NCBI RefSeq assembly: GCF_046156175.1
Contig: NZ_JAYLVL010000001.1
Span: 1-64,000, forward strand
From: Lacisediminihabitans sp046156175
GTDB lineage: Bacteria; Actinomycetota; Actinomycetes; Actinomycetales; Microbacteriaceae
Direction of reading: 5' to 3'
DNA length: 64,000 nucleotides
The notes beneath the pieces were generated by a model. It was not told the DNA's origin, ran no database searches, and saw nothing but the letters and a program-made list of their open reading frames with translations. Shown piece by piece: positions 23,717-30,843 of the stretch. Numbering within the stretch: the stretch's first letter is position 1; the number at the start of each line of letters is the position of its first letter. The position numbers were made by a program, and so were the translations under genes.

Positions 23717-25122
23717 ACGACATCCTCAGCCCCCTCGTACTGTCACAGTGGCAGTTCGGGCTCACGACGATCTACCACTTTCTATTCATCCCCATCACAA
23801 TCGGCATGGCCACGACAACGGCGGTCTTCCAGACGGCGTGGTATCGCACGGCGAAGGTGAAGTACCTGCACCTCACCCAGTTCTTCGGCAAGATCTTCCT
23901 CATCAACTTCGCGATGGGAGTGGTGACCGGCATCGTGCAGGAGTTCCAGTTCGGAATGAACTGGTCGACCTACTCTCGATTCGTCGGGGACGTCTTCGGC
24001 GCTCCCCTCGCGATGGAGGGCCTGCTCGCCTTCTTCCTCGAGGCCACCTTCATCGGTCTGTGGATATTCGGCTGGGACAAACTGCCGAAGGGCATCCATC
24101 TCGCCACCATCTGGCTCACTGCGGCAGGCACGATCCTCTCGGCCTATTTCATCCTCGCCGCGAACGCCTTCATGCAGCATCCGGTCGGCTTCCGCGTCAA
24201 CGAGGCTCGTGGCCGAGCCGAGCTCACCGACATCTGGGCGGTGCTCACCAACAAGGTCTCGCTCGCGTCGTTCCCGCACACGATCGCCGCCTCCTTCATG
24301 GTCTCCTCCGCGCTGGTGATCTGCATCGCAGCCTGGCACCTCGCCCGCAGGCAGAATCTCGACACGATGCGACCGGCGATGGTCTTCGCGCTCTGGACGA
24401 TGATCGGTGCCGGAATCCTCACCGTGCTCACCGGCGACCAGCTCGGGCTCGTGATGGTGCAGACGCAGCCGATGAAGATGGCTGCGGCCGAAGCGGCCTA
24501 CAACACGGTGAGCGGGGCGGATGCCTCGTTCTCGATCTTCACCCTCGGCACACCGGACGGGGTGAGCGAGCTGTTCTCGATCCGCATCCCCTACCTGTTG
24601 TCGTTCCTGTCAACGCACACGCTGACGGGCACGGTCGAAGGCATCAACGACCTGCAAGCGCAGTACCGCACGCTCTACGGTCCCGGTGGCTACGCTCCGG
24701 TCGTCTGGGTGACCTACTGGGCGTTCCGGTGGATGATCGGACTCGGCATGCTCTCGGTTCTGTTCTCCGCTGTCGGCCTCTGGCTGATGCGTAAGGGACG
24801 CCTGCCGCAGAACAAGTGGGTCTGGCGGATCGCCGTCTGGGCGTTCCCGCTGCCTCTCGCCGCGATGATCGTCGGCTGGATCTTCACCGAGATGGGTCGC
24901 CAGCCATGGATCGTCTTCAGCCTGCTGAAGACCAAGGATGGCGTCTCCCCCAACCTCACCGGTCTCGACGTGCTGATCTCGATCGTCGCGTTCACCCTGA
25001 TCTACGGCATTCTCGCGGTCGTGGAATTCCGACTGCTCAAGCGTGCAGCCCAGAAGGGACCAGAGGGTGCGCCGGTCACCGACGCCTCCGATGCCCCGAC
25101 CGCAACCGTGACTGTGTACTAG
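23713..25122 (+). CDS. cydA: Cytochrome bd ubiquinol/menaquinol oxidase subunit I
   Basis: A 469-residue membrane protein with about nine helices. It carries haems b558, b595 and d and oxidises menaquinol while reducing O2 to water at very low oxygen. Visible marks are H22 in TTIYHFLFIP, ANAFMQHPVG, SFPHTIAASFMVS (b558 region), GDQLGLVMVQTQPMKMAA and EMGRQPWIVF. The length and the short loop after helix 6 give the short-Q-loop type of Actinobacteria and Firmicutes, compared with 522 residues in E. coli. The GTG start lies in the USP stop (GTGA). Confidence 0.95.
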   Translation: MNDILSPLVLSQWQFGLTTIYHFLFIPITIGMATTTAVFQTAWYRTAKVKYLHLTQFFGKIFLINFAMGVVTGIVQEFQFGMNWSTYSRFVGDVFGAPLAMEGLLAFFLEATFIGLWIFGWDKLPKGIHLATIWLTAAGTILSAYFILAANAFMQHPVGFRVNEARGRAELTDIWAVLTNKVSLASFPHTIAASFMVSSALVICIAAWHLARRQNLDTMRPAMVFALWTMIGAGILTVLTGDQLGLVMVQTQPMKMAAAEAAYNTVSGADASFSIFTLGTPDGVSELFSIRIPYLLSFLSTHTLTGTVEGINDLQAQYRTLYGPGGYAPVVWVTYWAFRWMIGLGMLSVLFSAVGLWLMRKGRLPQNKWVWRIAVWAFPLPLAAMIVGWIFTEMGRQPWIVFSLLKTKDGVSPNLTGLDVLISIVAFTLIYGILAVVEFRLLKRAAQKGPEGAPVTDASDAPTATVTVY

Positions 25123-25130
25123 GAGCAATG

Positions 25131-26165
25131 ATGGATCTCAATATTCTGTGGTTCTGGATCGTCGGATTCTTCTTCATCGGCTATTTCGTGCTCGAGGGCT
25201 TCGATTTCGGAGTCGGGATGGCGCTGCCGTTCCTCGGCCGGGACGACATCGATCGCCGCGTGATGATCAACACGATCGGTCCCGTCTGGGACATGAACGA
25301 GACCTGGCTGATCGTGGCCGGCGCGTCCCTCTTCGCGGCGTTCCCGGAGTGGTACGCCACCCTGTTCAGCGGGTTCTACCTCGCGCTTCTGCTCATCCTG
25401 CTCGCCCTGATCGCGCGAGGTGTCTCCTTCGAATACCGCCACCACCGGCCGGAGTCGCGCTGGAAGAAGTGGTTCGACGGCATGATCGTGGTCGGCTCGG
25501 CCGTGCCTGCCCTGCTGTGGGGTGTCGCATTCGCGAACATCGTGCAGGGCGTCGCGCTCGACTCCGGGCACAACTACACGGGCACCCTTTTCGACCTGCT
25601 GAACCCCTACGCGCTGCTCGGCGGTCTCACCACGCTCATGCTGTTCTTCACCCACGGCGTGGTGTTCGTGTCGCTGAAGACCGATGGAGACCTGCGCCTG
25701 CGTGCCCAGAGACTCGCGGTGCGGTCAGGGGCGATCACTGTCGTCCTCGCCGCGGTGTTCCTGCTCTGGACCAACCTCGCCCACGGGCAGGTCGCCTCCT
25801 GGCTCCTTGCGTTGCTTGCCGCTGTGCTGCTGATCGGCTCGTTCTTCGCCAACCTCCGTGGTCGCGAACGGTATGCCTTCGGACTCATGGCGGGCACCAT
25901 CGCCATCGCGGTCGCGAGTCTCTTCGCAGCGCTCTTCCCGAATGTGATGCCCGCGAGCAACGATGTGGCCAACAGCCTCACCATCGCGAATGCCTCGAGC
26001 ACGCCGTACACGCTGTCCGTGATGAGTTGGGTCGCCATCGCTGTGCTGCCCTTCGTGCTGGCCTATCAGGCCTACACGTATTGGGTCTTCCGCAAGCGCA
26101 TCACGCGTGACTCGATCCCGGAAGACACGCAGCCGCTCGCGGACGCGACAGTCGTCGGCGGCTGA
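25131..26165 (+). CDS. cydB: Cytochrome bd oxidase subunit II
   Basis: A 344-residue eight-helix protein. The N-terminal signature LNILWFWIVGFFFIGYFVLEGFDFGVGM is split here only for length; its key part is GYFVLEGFDFGVGM. RRVMINTIGPVWDMNETWLI and FEYRHHRPESRW are equally typical. It pairs with CydA and stabilises the haem core. AGGAG at 25121-25125, immediately after the cydA stop, fits ATG 25131 best (5-nt spacing); ATG 25128 would be too close. cydD follows after 4 nt. Confidence 0.95.
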   Translation: MDLNILWFWIVGFFFIGYFVLEGFDFGVGMALPFLGRDDIDRRVMINTIGPVWDMNETWLIVAGASLFAAFPEWYATLFSGFYLALLLILLALIARGVSFEYRHHRPESRWKKWFDGMIVVGSAVPALLWGVAFANIVQGVALDSGHNYTGTLFDLLNPYALLGGLTTLMLFFTHGVVFVSLKTDGDLRLRAQRLAVRSGAITVVLAAVFLLWTNLAHGQVASWLLALLAAVLLIGSFFANLRGRERYAFGLMAGTIAIAVASLFAALFPNVMPASNDVANSLTIANASSTPYTLSVMSWVAIAVLPFVLAYQAYTYWVFRKRITRDSIPEDTQPLADATVVGG

Positions 26166-26169
26166 ACCG

Positions 26170-27804
26170 ATGCGTCCCCTCGATCCCCGGCTGCTGCGCT
26201 ACGCGGCTTCCGCCCGCACCTTCATCGGAATGGGCGTCGTGCTGGCGATCGTGCGCACGGCGTGCACTCTCGCATTCTGCGTGCTGCTCTCGCAGGCCAT
26301 CGTGGGCGCCATCGGGGGGCGATCGCTCGGTGAGCTCGCGCCGGGCATCCTCGCGCTCGCCGGGGTGGGAATCGTGCGGGCCGGGGCGATCTGGGCGATG
26401 GATGTCGCATCGGCCCGAGGCGCCGCCACGGTGAAGAGCCAGTTGCGTCGTCGCCTCGTGGCGGGGATCACCCGGCTCGGACCCGGCTGGCTCGGCACGC
26501 GCAACAGGGTGGATGTCGTGACCACCGCCGGACCGGCCCTCGACGCACTCGACGGCTATTTCTCACTCTTCCTGCCCCAGATCGTGCTCACCGCGATTGC
26601 GACCCCGCTCGTGATCGTCACGATCTTCCTGCAGGACGTGCTGAGCGGCATCCTCGTGGTCGTCGCCCTGCCGCTGATCCCGGTCTTCATGATCCTGATC
26701 GGGCTCGCCACCCAGGCGGTGCAGCGCCGACAGTGGTCGGTGCTCGCTCAGCTGTCGAGCAGGTTCCTCGATGTGGTCGGCGGGCTCGCCACTCTCAAGA
26801 TCTTCGGACGCCAGCACCGCCAGGCCACGCGGATCGCGAGCCTGACCGAGGACTATCGCGTCGAGACTATGAAGGTGCTGCGGCTGTCGTTCCTCAGCGG
26901 CTTCGCACTCGAGCTGATCGGCAGCCTCTCCGTCGCTCTCGTGGCGGTGTCCGTGGGGCTGCGGCTCGTCGACGGCAGCCTTGCCCTGTCGGTCGGTCTC
27001 TTCGTGCTGTTGCTCGCGCCGGAGGCCTTTCTCCCCCTGCGCCAGGTGGGCGCGAACTATCACGCGGCAGCGGACGGGGTGGCGGCTGCGGAGGATGTCT
27101 TCGACATCCTCGATGCCGCAACGGCGGTGACCGCCGAGGCCCCCGCCACCCGCGGCGGGACCGGTTCGCTGGTGGAGCGCGAGCTGCGTTTCTCGGAAGT
27201 GAGCGTGCGCTATGAGGGCCGGGCTGTCGTCGATCGGTTCTCCGCGGTGATCCGCCCCGGCCGGCTGACCGTGCTTGCCGGGCCGAGCGGCTCTGGCAAG
27301 TCCTCACTGCTTTCGGCCCTCCTGGGCTTCGTACCCTCCGACGGCACGATCGAGATCGGTGATGCGGCTCTCGCTGCCGACCGGCGGTCGCTCACAGCCT
27401 GGGCCGGCCAGGGTGCGCCTCTCCTCGCGGGCACGATCAGCAGCAACGTGTCCCTCGGTGATGCGGCGCCGGATCTGCCGCTCGTGCGCCGCGCCCTGGA
27501 CCTCGCCGCCCTCGCCGAGCTCGATCCCGGCACAGCGGTGACCATCACCGGCAGCGGACTCTCCGGCGGGCAGGGCGAACGCGTCGTCGCCGCTCGGGCG
27601 ATGTATCGCGCGCTCGCCCGTCACTGCCCCGTGGTGGCCTTCGACGAACCCAGCGCGGCGCTCGATCGGCAGGCCGAGGACGAGCTGCTTCAGGGCCTGC
27701 GGCAGCTCGCCGATGAGGGCTACACCGTCCTCGTGGTGAGTCATCGCCCCGCAGTGATCGCCGCCGCGGATGATCTGATCGAACTGGGAGTCGTGCATGT
27801 CTGA
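26170..27804 (+). CDS. cydD: Cysteine/glutathione-type ABC exporter subunit CydD
   Basis: A 544-residue half-transporter: six membrane helices over ~1-300, then an ATPase domain. Walker A is AGPSGSGKSSLLSALL, the signature is SGGQGERVVAARAMYRAL, and Walker B is CPVVAFDEPSAALD. CydDC exports reduced thiols or haem-linked cargo and is needed to mature bd oxidase. The Q-loop reads AWAGQGAPLLAGTIS. It begins 4 nt after cydB at ATG 26170 and overlaps cydC by 8 bases. In many actinobacteria CydD and CydC are fused; here they stay separate. Confidence 0.94.
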   Translation: MRPLDPRLLRYAASARTFIGMGVVLAIVRTACTLAFCVLLSQAIVGAIGGRSLGELAPGILALAGVGIVRAGAIWAMDVASARGAATVKSQLRRRLVAGITRLGPGWLGTRNRVDVVTTAGPALDALDGYFSLFLPQIVLTAIATPLVIVTIFLQDVLSGILVVVALPLIPVFMILIGLATQAVQRRQWSVLAQLSSRFLDVVGGLATLKIFGRQHRQATRIASLTEDYRVETMKVLRLSFLSGFALELIGSLSVALVAVSVGLRLVDGSLALSVGLFVLLLAPEAFLPLRQVGANYHAAADGVAAAEDVFDILDAATAVTAEAPATRGGTGSLVERELRFSEVSVRYEGRAVVDRFSAVIRPGRLTVLAGPSGSGKSSLLSALLGFVPSDGTIEIGDAALAADRRSLTAWAGQGAPLLAGTISSNVSLGDAAPDLPLVRRALDLAALAELDPGTAVTITGSGLSGGQGERVVAARAMYRALARHCPVVAFDEPSAALDRQAEDELLQGLRQLADEGYTVLVVSHRPAVIAAADDLIELGVVHV

Positions 27805-29512
27805 CCTCCGCGCGCGCGCCGACTCTCCGACGGCGGCCGTTCTCCGTCTCGCGCAGCCCCCGATTCGCCGGTTCGCCCCCGGGGTCTTCTTCGGGCTGGT
27901 CTCGGCCCTCAGCTCGGTCGGGCTGCTCGCGACCTCGGCGTGGCTGATCACGAGGGCGGCCGAACAGCCTCCCATCCTCTTCCTCGGCGCTGCGATCGTC
28001 GGCGTTCGGGCTCTCGCGCTGTCGCGGGCCGCCTCCCGCTATGTGGAGCGCCTCAGCAGCCACGATGCGGCGTTCCGGCAACTCTCCGCCCTGAGGATCG
28101 GCATCTACCGGCGGCTGGTACCGCTCGCCCCAGATGGGCTTCGGGGGGATGCGGGAGGCCCCGGTCGCGGCGATCTGCTCACCCGGCTGGTGAGCGATGT
28201 CGACGAGTTGCAGAATCTTCCCCTGCGAGTCGTGCAGCCTCTGGTGGTGACCGTACTCACCGCGGTGCTGAGCGTGATCGGCGTGAGCATCGTGCTTCCT
28301 TCCGCCGGCGTCACCCTCGCTGTCGCGCTCGTGCTCGCCTTCACCGCGGCGGTAGTCGTCCAGTCGGCGATCGCTGGCCGGGCGGAACGCTCGATCGCGC
28401 CGCTGCGTGGCGTGCTCTCCGACCGGCTGCTCGACTACGTCTCGAACCTCGATGTGCTGGTGGCCTACGACGCTGTTCCGGAGCGGATGACCCGGGTCGA
28501 GGCCGCCGACACGGGCTTGCGCATCGCGACCCTCGCCCGGGCAGGGGGCGCCGGTGCGACATTCGCCATTCTCTCCGCGCTGGCGACGCTGGCCTCCGTC
28601 GCGGCGCTGCTCGTGGGCATCCCGGCGTTGGGGCACGGACTGCAGGGCCCCGCTCTCACCGTGATCGCTCTGGTACCGCTCGCCGTCTTCGAGGTCGTCG
28701 CAAGTGCACCGCTCGCTCTCGGCGCCTTCCGGCAGGTGCGGGCGAGTGCCGCGAGAGTGGCGGATGCGACGCCAACCATGATCCCCGCAGAGATTCCCGA
28801 CGAGGTGCCCGAGCCGGGCTCCGGCGTCGATCGCCAGCCGACGTCGTCGATGGTGGAGCTCCTCGGGCTCGGCGCCCGCTGGCCGGGTGAGACCGCGCCA
28901 GCGTTCGACGGTCTCGACCTCAGGGTGAATCGCGGCGACCGGATCGTGATCGAGGGCGCATCGGGCTCCGGAAAGACCACTCTCGCGCATGTGCTCGTTC
29001 GGTTCCTCGGCTACAGCGGCAGCTACCGCATCGGAGGGGTCGAAGCACGTGAGCTCTCCGCCGATGCCGTGCGCGGCATCGTGGGACTCTGTGAACAGTC
29101 GCCCTATCTCTTCGATGAGGACATCCGTCAGAACCTGCTCTTCGCTCATGACACGGTGACCGACGACGAACTCCTCGCGGTGCTAGCCCGCGTGGGCCTC
29201 GCCGAGTGGACGCGTGAGCGCGGTGGCCTGTCCGCGCGGGTCGGCGACGATGGGGCGCTCGTGTCGGGGGGCCAAGCCCAGCGCCTCGCCCTCGCTCGTG
29301 CGCTGCTCGCAGACTTTCCGGTGATCGTGTTCGACGAGCCGACTGCCAACGTGGATCCAGTGCGCGCTTCCGAGCTGATGCGCGACATCCTCTCCGTTGC
29401 CTCGGACGCGCACGGGGAGGATTCTCGCACGGTCATCGTGATCTCCCACACACCGGTGCCCGATGACCTCGTCACCCAGCGTGTGCGGCTCGGCGCACCG
29501 GTGCTGCCGTGA
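27797..29512 (+). CDS. cydC: ABC exporter subunit CydC
   Basis: A 571-residue half-transporter and partner of CydD. The membrane domain (LLATSAWLITRAAEQPPI) spans ~1-310; the ATPase has Walker A EGASGSGKTTLAHVLVRFL, the Q-loop GLCEQSPYLFDED, signature SGGQAQRLALARALLAD and Walker B FPVIVFDEPTANVD. It overlaps the cydD end by 8 bases. It is the last gene of cydABDC; 89 bases later a flavin-fold protein starts on the same strand, perhaps in the same transcript. Confidence 0.94.
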   Translation: MSDLRARADSPTAAVLRLAQPPIRRFAPGVFFGLVSALSSVGLLATSAWLITRAAEQPPILFLGAAIVGVRALALSRAASRYVERLSSHDAAFRQLSALRIGIYRRLVPLAPDGLRGDAGGPGRGDLLTRLVSDVDELQNLPLRVVQPLVVTVLTAVLSVIGVSIVLPSAGVTLAVALVLAFTAAVVVQSAIAGRAERSIAPLRGVLSDRLLDYVSNLDVLVAYDAVPERMTRVEAADTGLRIATLARAGGAGATFAILSALATLASVAALLVGIPALGHGLQGPALTVIALVPLAVFEVVASAPLALGAFRQVRASAARVADATPTMIPAEIPDEVPEPGSGVDRQPTSSMVELLGLGARWPGETAPAFDGLDLRVNRGDRIVIEGASGSGKTTLAHVLVRFLGYSGSYRIGGVEARELSADAVRGIVGLCEQSPYLFDEDIRQNLLFAHDTVTDDELLAVLARVGLAEWTRERGGLSARVGDDGALVSGGQAQRLALARALLADFPVIVFDEPTANVDPVRASELMRDILSVASDAHGEDSRTVIVISHTPVPDDLVTQRVRLGAPVLP

Positions 29513-29601
29513 GTAACGCGCGCGCCACCGTTCTCGGGCGCAGGTGTCGCTCACGGGGGCGCAGTCCGCGATAAACAAGACGAAAGGCAAGAGGAATCAT
29601 G

Positions 29602-30045
29602 ATGGATACTGATGGCTCGACAGGGCGGTCCGGCGATGACGCCGTTCAACTGCTCACCGATGCCGAGTGCTGGCACCTGCTGGATGGCGCATCTTTCGGC
29701 AGGCTCGCGGTGAGTGTGGGCAACCAGCCCGAGATCTTCCCCGTCAACTTCCTGGCCGACGGCCACACCGTGCTGTTCCGCACGGCGGAGGGCACGAAGC
29801 TTCTCGAACTCACGATCAATTCGCTCGTCGCGTTCGAGAGCGATTACTACAGCGATACGGATGCCTGGAGTGTCGTCATCAAGGGACGCGCCCGCGCGAT
29901 CGAGAGCCAGTCGGAGATCTTCGCGGCCGATCAACTGCCGCTTGCGCCCTGGATTCCCACGCTCAAATACGTCTATGTGCGCATCCAACCCACCGAGGTC
30001 ACCGGGCGTCGGTTCGCCCGCGGTCCGGAGCCGGACCGTTACTGA
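29602..30045 (+). CDS. Pyridoxamine-5'-phosphate-oxidase-fold protein, second copy
   Basis: A 147-residue split-barrel protein, clearly a paralogue of the one at 12772. Shared words include GHTVLFRTAEGTKLLELT (against GETILFRTAEGSKLRELT), EIFPVNFLADG, WSVVIKGRARAI and TLKYVYVRIQPTEVTGRRF. It probably binds a flavin or F420; activity unknown. AGAGGAATC lies ahead of the ATGATG pair, and the second ATG (29602) has better spacing. No own DosR-like box is seen in the 89-base gap after cydC, so it may depend on read-through. Beyond its stop the repeat block starts. Confidence 0.8.
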   Translation: MDTDGSTGRSGDDAVQLLTDAECWHLLDGASFGRLAVSVGNQPEIFPVNFLADGHTVLFRTAEGTKLLELTINSLVAFESDYYSDTDAWSVVIKGRARAIESQSEIFAADQLPLAPWIPTLKYVYVRIQPTEVTGRRFARGPEPDRY

Positions 30046-30183
30046 CACCCCAGCGGCGGGCTGGGTGTGGTCGCGGCTGGTGGCTGGTGGCTGGTGTCTG
30101 GCGGCTAACGGCTGACGGCTGACGGCTCGCGCGGCTGGTGCCTTGCGGCTCACCGTTCGCGGGGCTCGTGCCGAGCGCAGACG

Positions 30184-30556
30184 TCATCCGTCACAAACTG
30201 CTTCTTCACAGCACGGAGTCGGCAGAAAGTGACGGTTGGGCTGACGAGGTGGGCCGCTTGAACTCCTCGCGCCGGACAGCCTCTTGCTCATCCGTCGCTG
30301 GGTGCTCCCTCGTGGGGCGGAGACGGCTGTTCGTGACGGTTGGGCTGGCGAGGTGGGCCGCCTGAGCTTCTAGCGCCGGAGGTCCTTCCGCTCATCCGTC
30401 ACTAAGTGCTCCCTCGTGGGGCGGAGGCAGCGGTTTGTGACGGTTGGGCTGGCGAGGTGGGCTGCGCCCAAGCTTCTAGCGCCGGAGGTCCTTCCGCTCA
30501 TCCGTCACAAAGTGCTTCCTCGTGGGGCGGAGACGGCCGTTTGTGACGGATGAGTG
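30184..30556. repeat. Tandem repeat, ~104-bp unit, about 3.5 copies
   Basis: Full copies start with GTGACGGTTGGGCTG at 30229, 30333 and 30437 (periods 104, 104, then 106). A half copy precedes them, and the last ends in GTGACGGATGAG. Each unit includes GGTCCTTCCGCTCATCCGTC or a variant and CTCGTGGGGCGGAG. Copies 2 and 3 are more alike than copy 1. Every unit boundary brings an ATCCGTCAC word and a GTGACGG word face to face, so each can form a hairpin. Confidence 0.85.
30497..30554. repeat. Perfect 15-bp inverted repeat at the end of the tandem array
   Basis: CTCATCCGTCACAAA (30497-30511) and TTTGTGACGGATGAG (30540-30554) are exact complements with a 28-nt spacer. The upstream repeat units have decayed versions of the same stem. 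It could end transcription from both sides. Confidence 0.8.
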
Positions 30557-30668
30557 ACGTGGGAACCCCGGGTGCCCAAGGCACCCCGGCCGGCTGACGG
30601 GACACCCAGGAATCCTCGCGGGCCGCCAAGGTACCCGGCCGGCCAACGGGAAACCCTGGCGCCCGACT

Positions 30669-30804
30669 GGAGCCCCCGTGCACCCCAAAGGAACCCCCGT
30701 TGCACTCCAAGGGAACCCCCGTTGCACTCCAAAGGGAACCCCCGTGCACCCCACTAGGAGCCCCGCCCACCCCGACAGGAGCCAACGTGCACCCGAACAA
30801 GAGC
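30669..30804. repeat. Degenerate minisatellite, 21-23-bp unit x6
   Basis: The words GGAGCCCCCGTGCACCCCA and GGAACCCCCGTTGCACTCC alternate head to tail from 30669. The two central copies (30690-30734) differ by one or two bases; the outer ones are more diverged. It ends 40 bases before the stop of the mgtA-type gene. Confidence 0.75.
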
Positions 30805-30843
30805 CTCCCGCTACTGAGCCTCCCCCGCCGCGAGAGCATTCCC

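Larger units (their letters stand above)
30046..30843. other. Repeat-rich gene-free block
   Basis: About 800 bases between the flavin-fold gene and the 3' end of the mgtA-type gene hold no supported gene. From left to right: a heptad-like GGCTGGT/GGCTGAC run (about 30074-30129), a ~104-bp tandem repeat (30184-30556) and a Pro-codon-like CCCCC-rich minisatellite (30669-30804). Long open frames cross the block on both strands but simply follow the repeats. It separates two DosR-type operons whose 3' ends converge here. Confidence 0.7.

Noticed and set aside
30184..30804. Repeat block considered as a CRISPR array
   Set aside because: Units are direct head-to-tail copies without unique spacers of constant length, and no cas gene is near.
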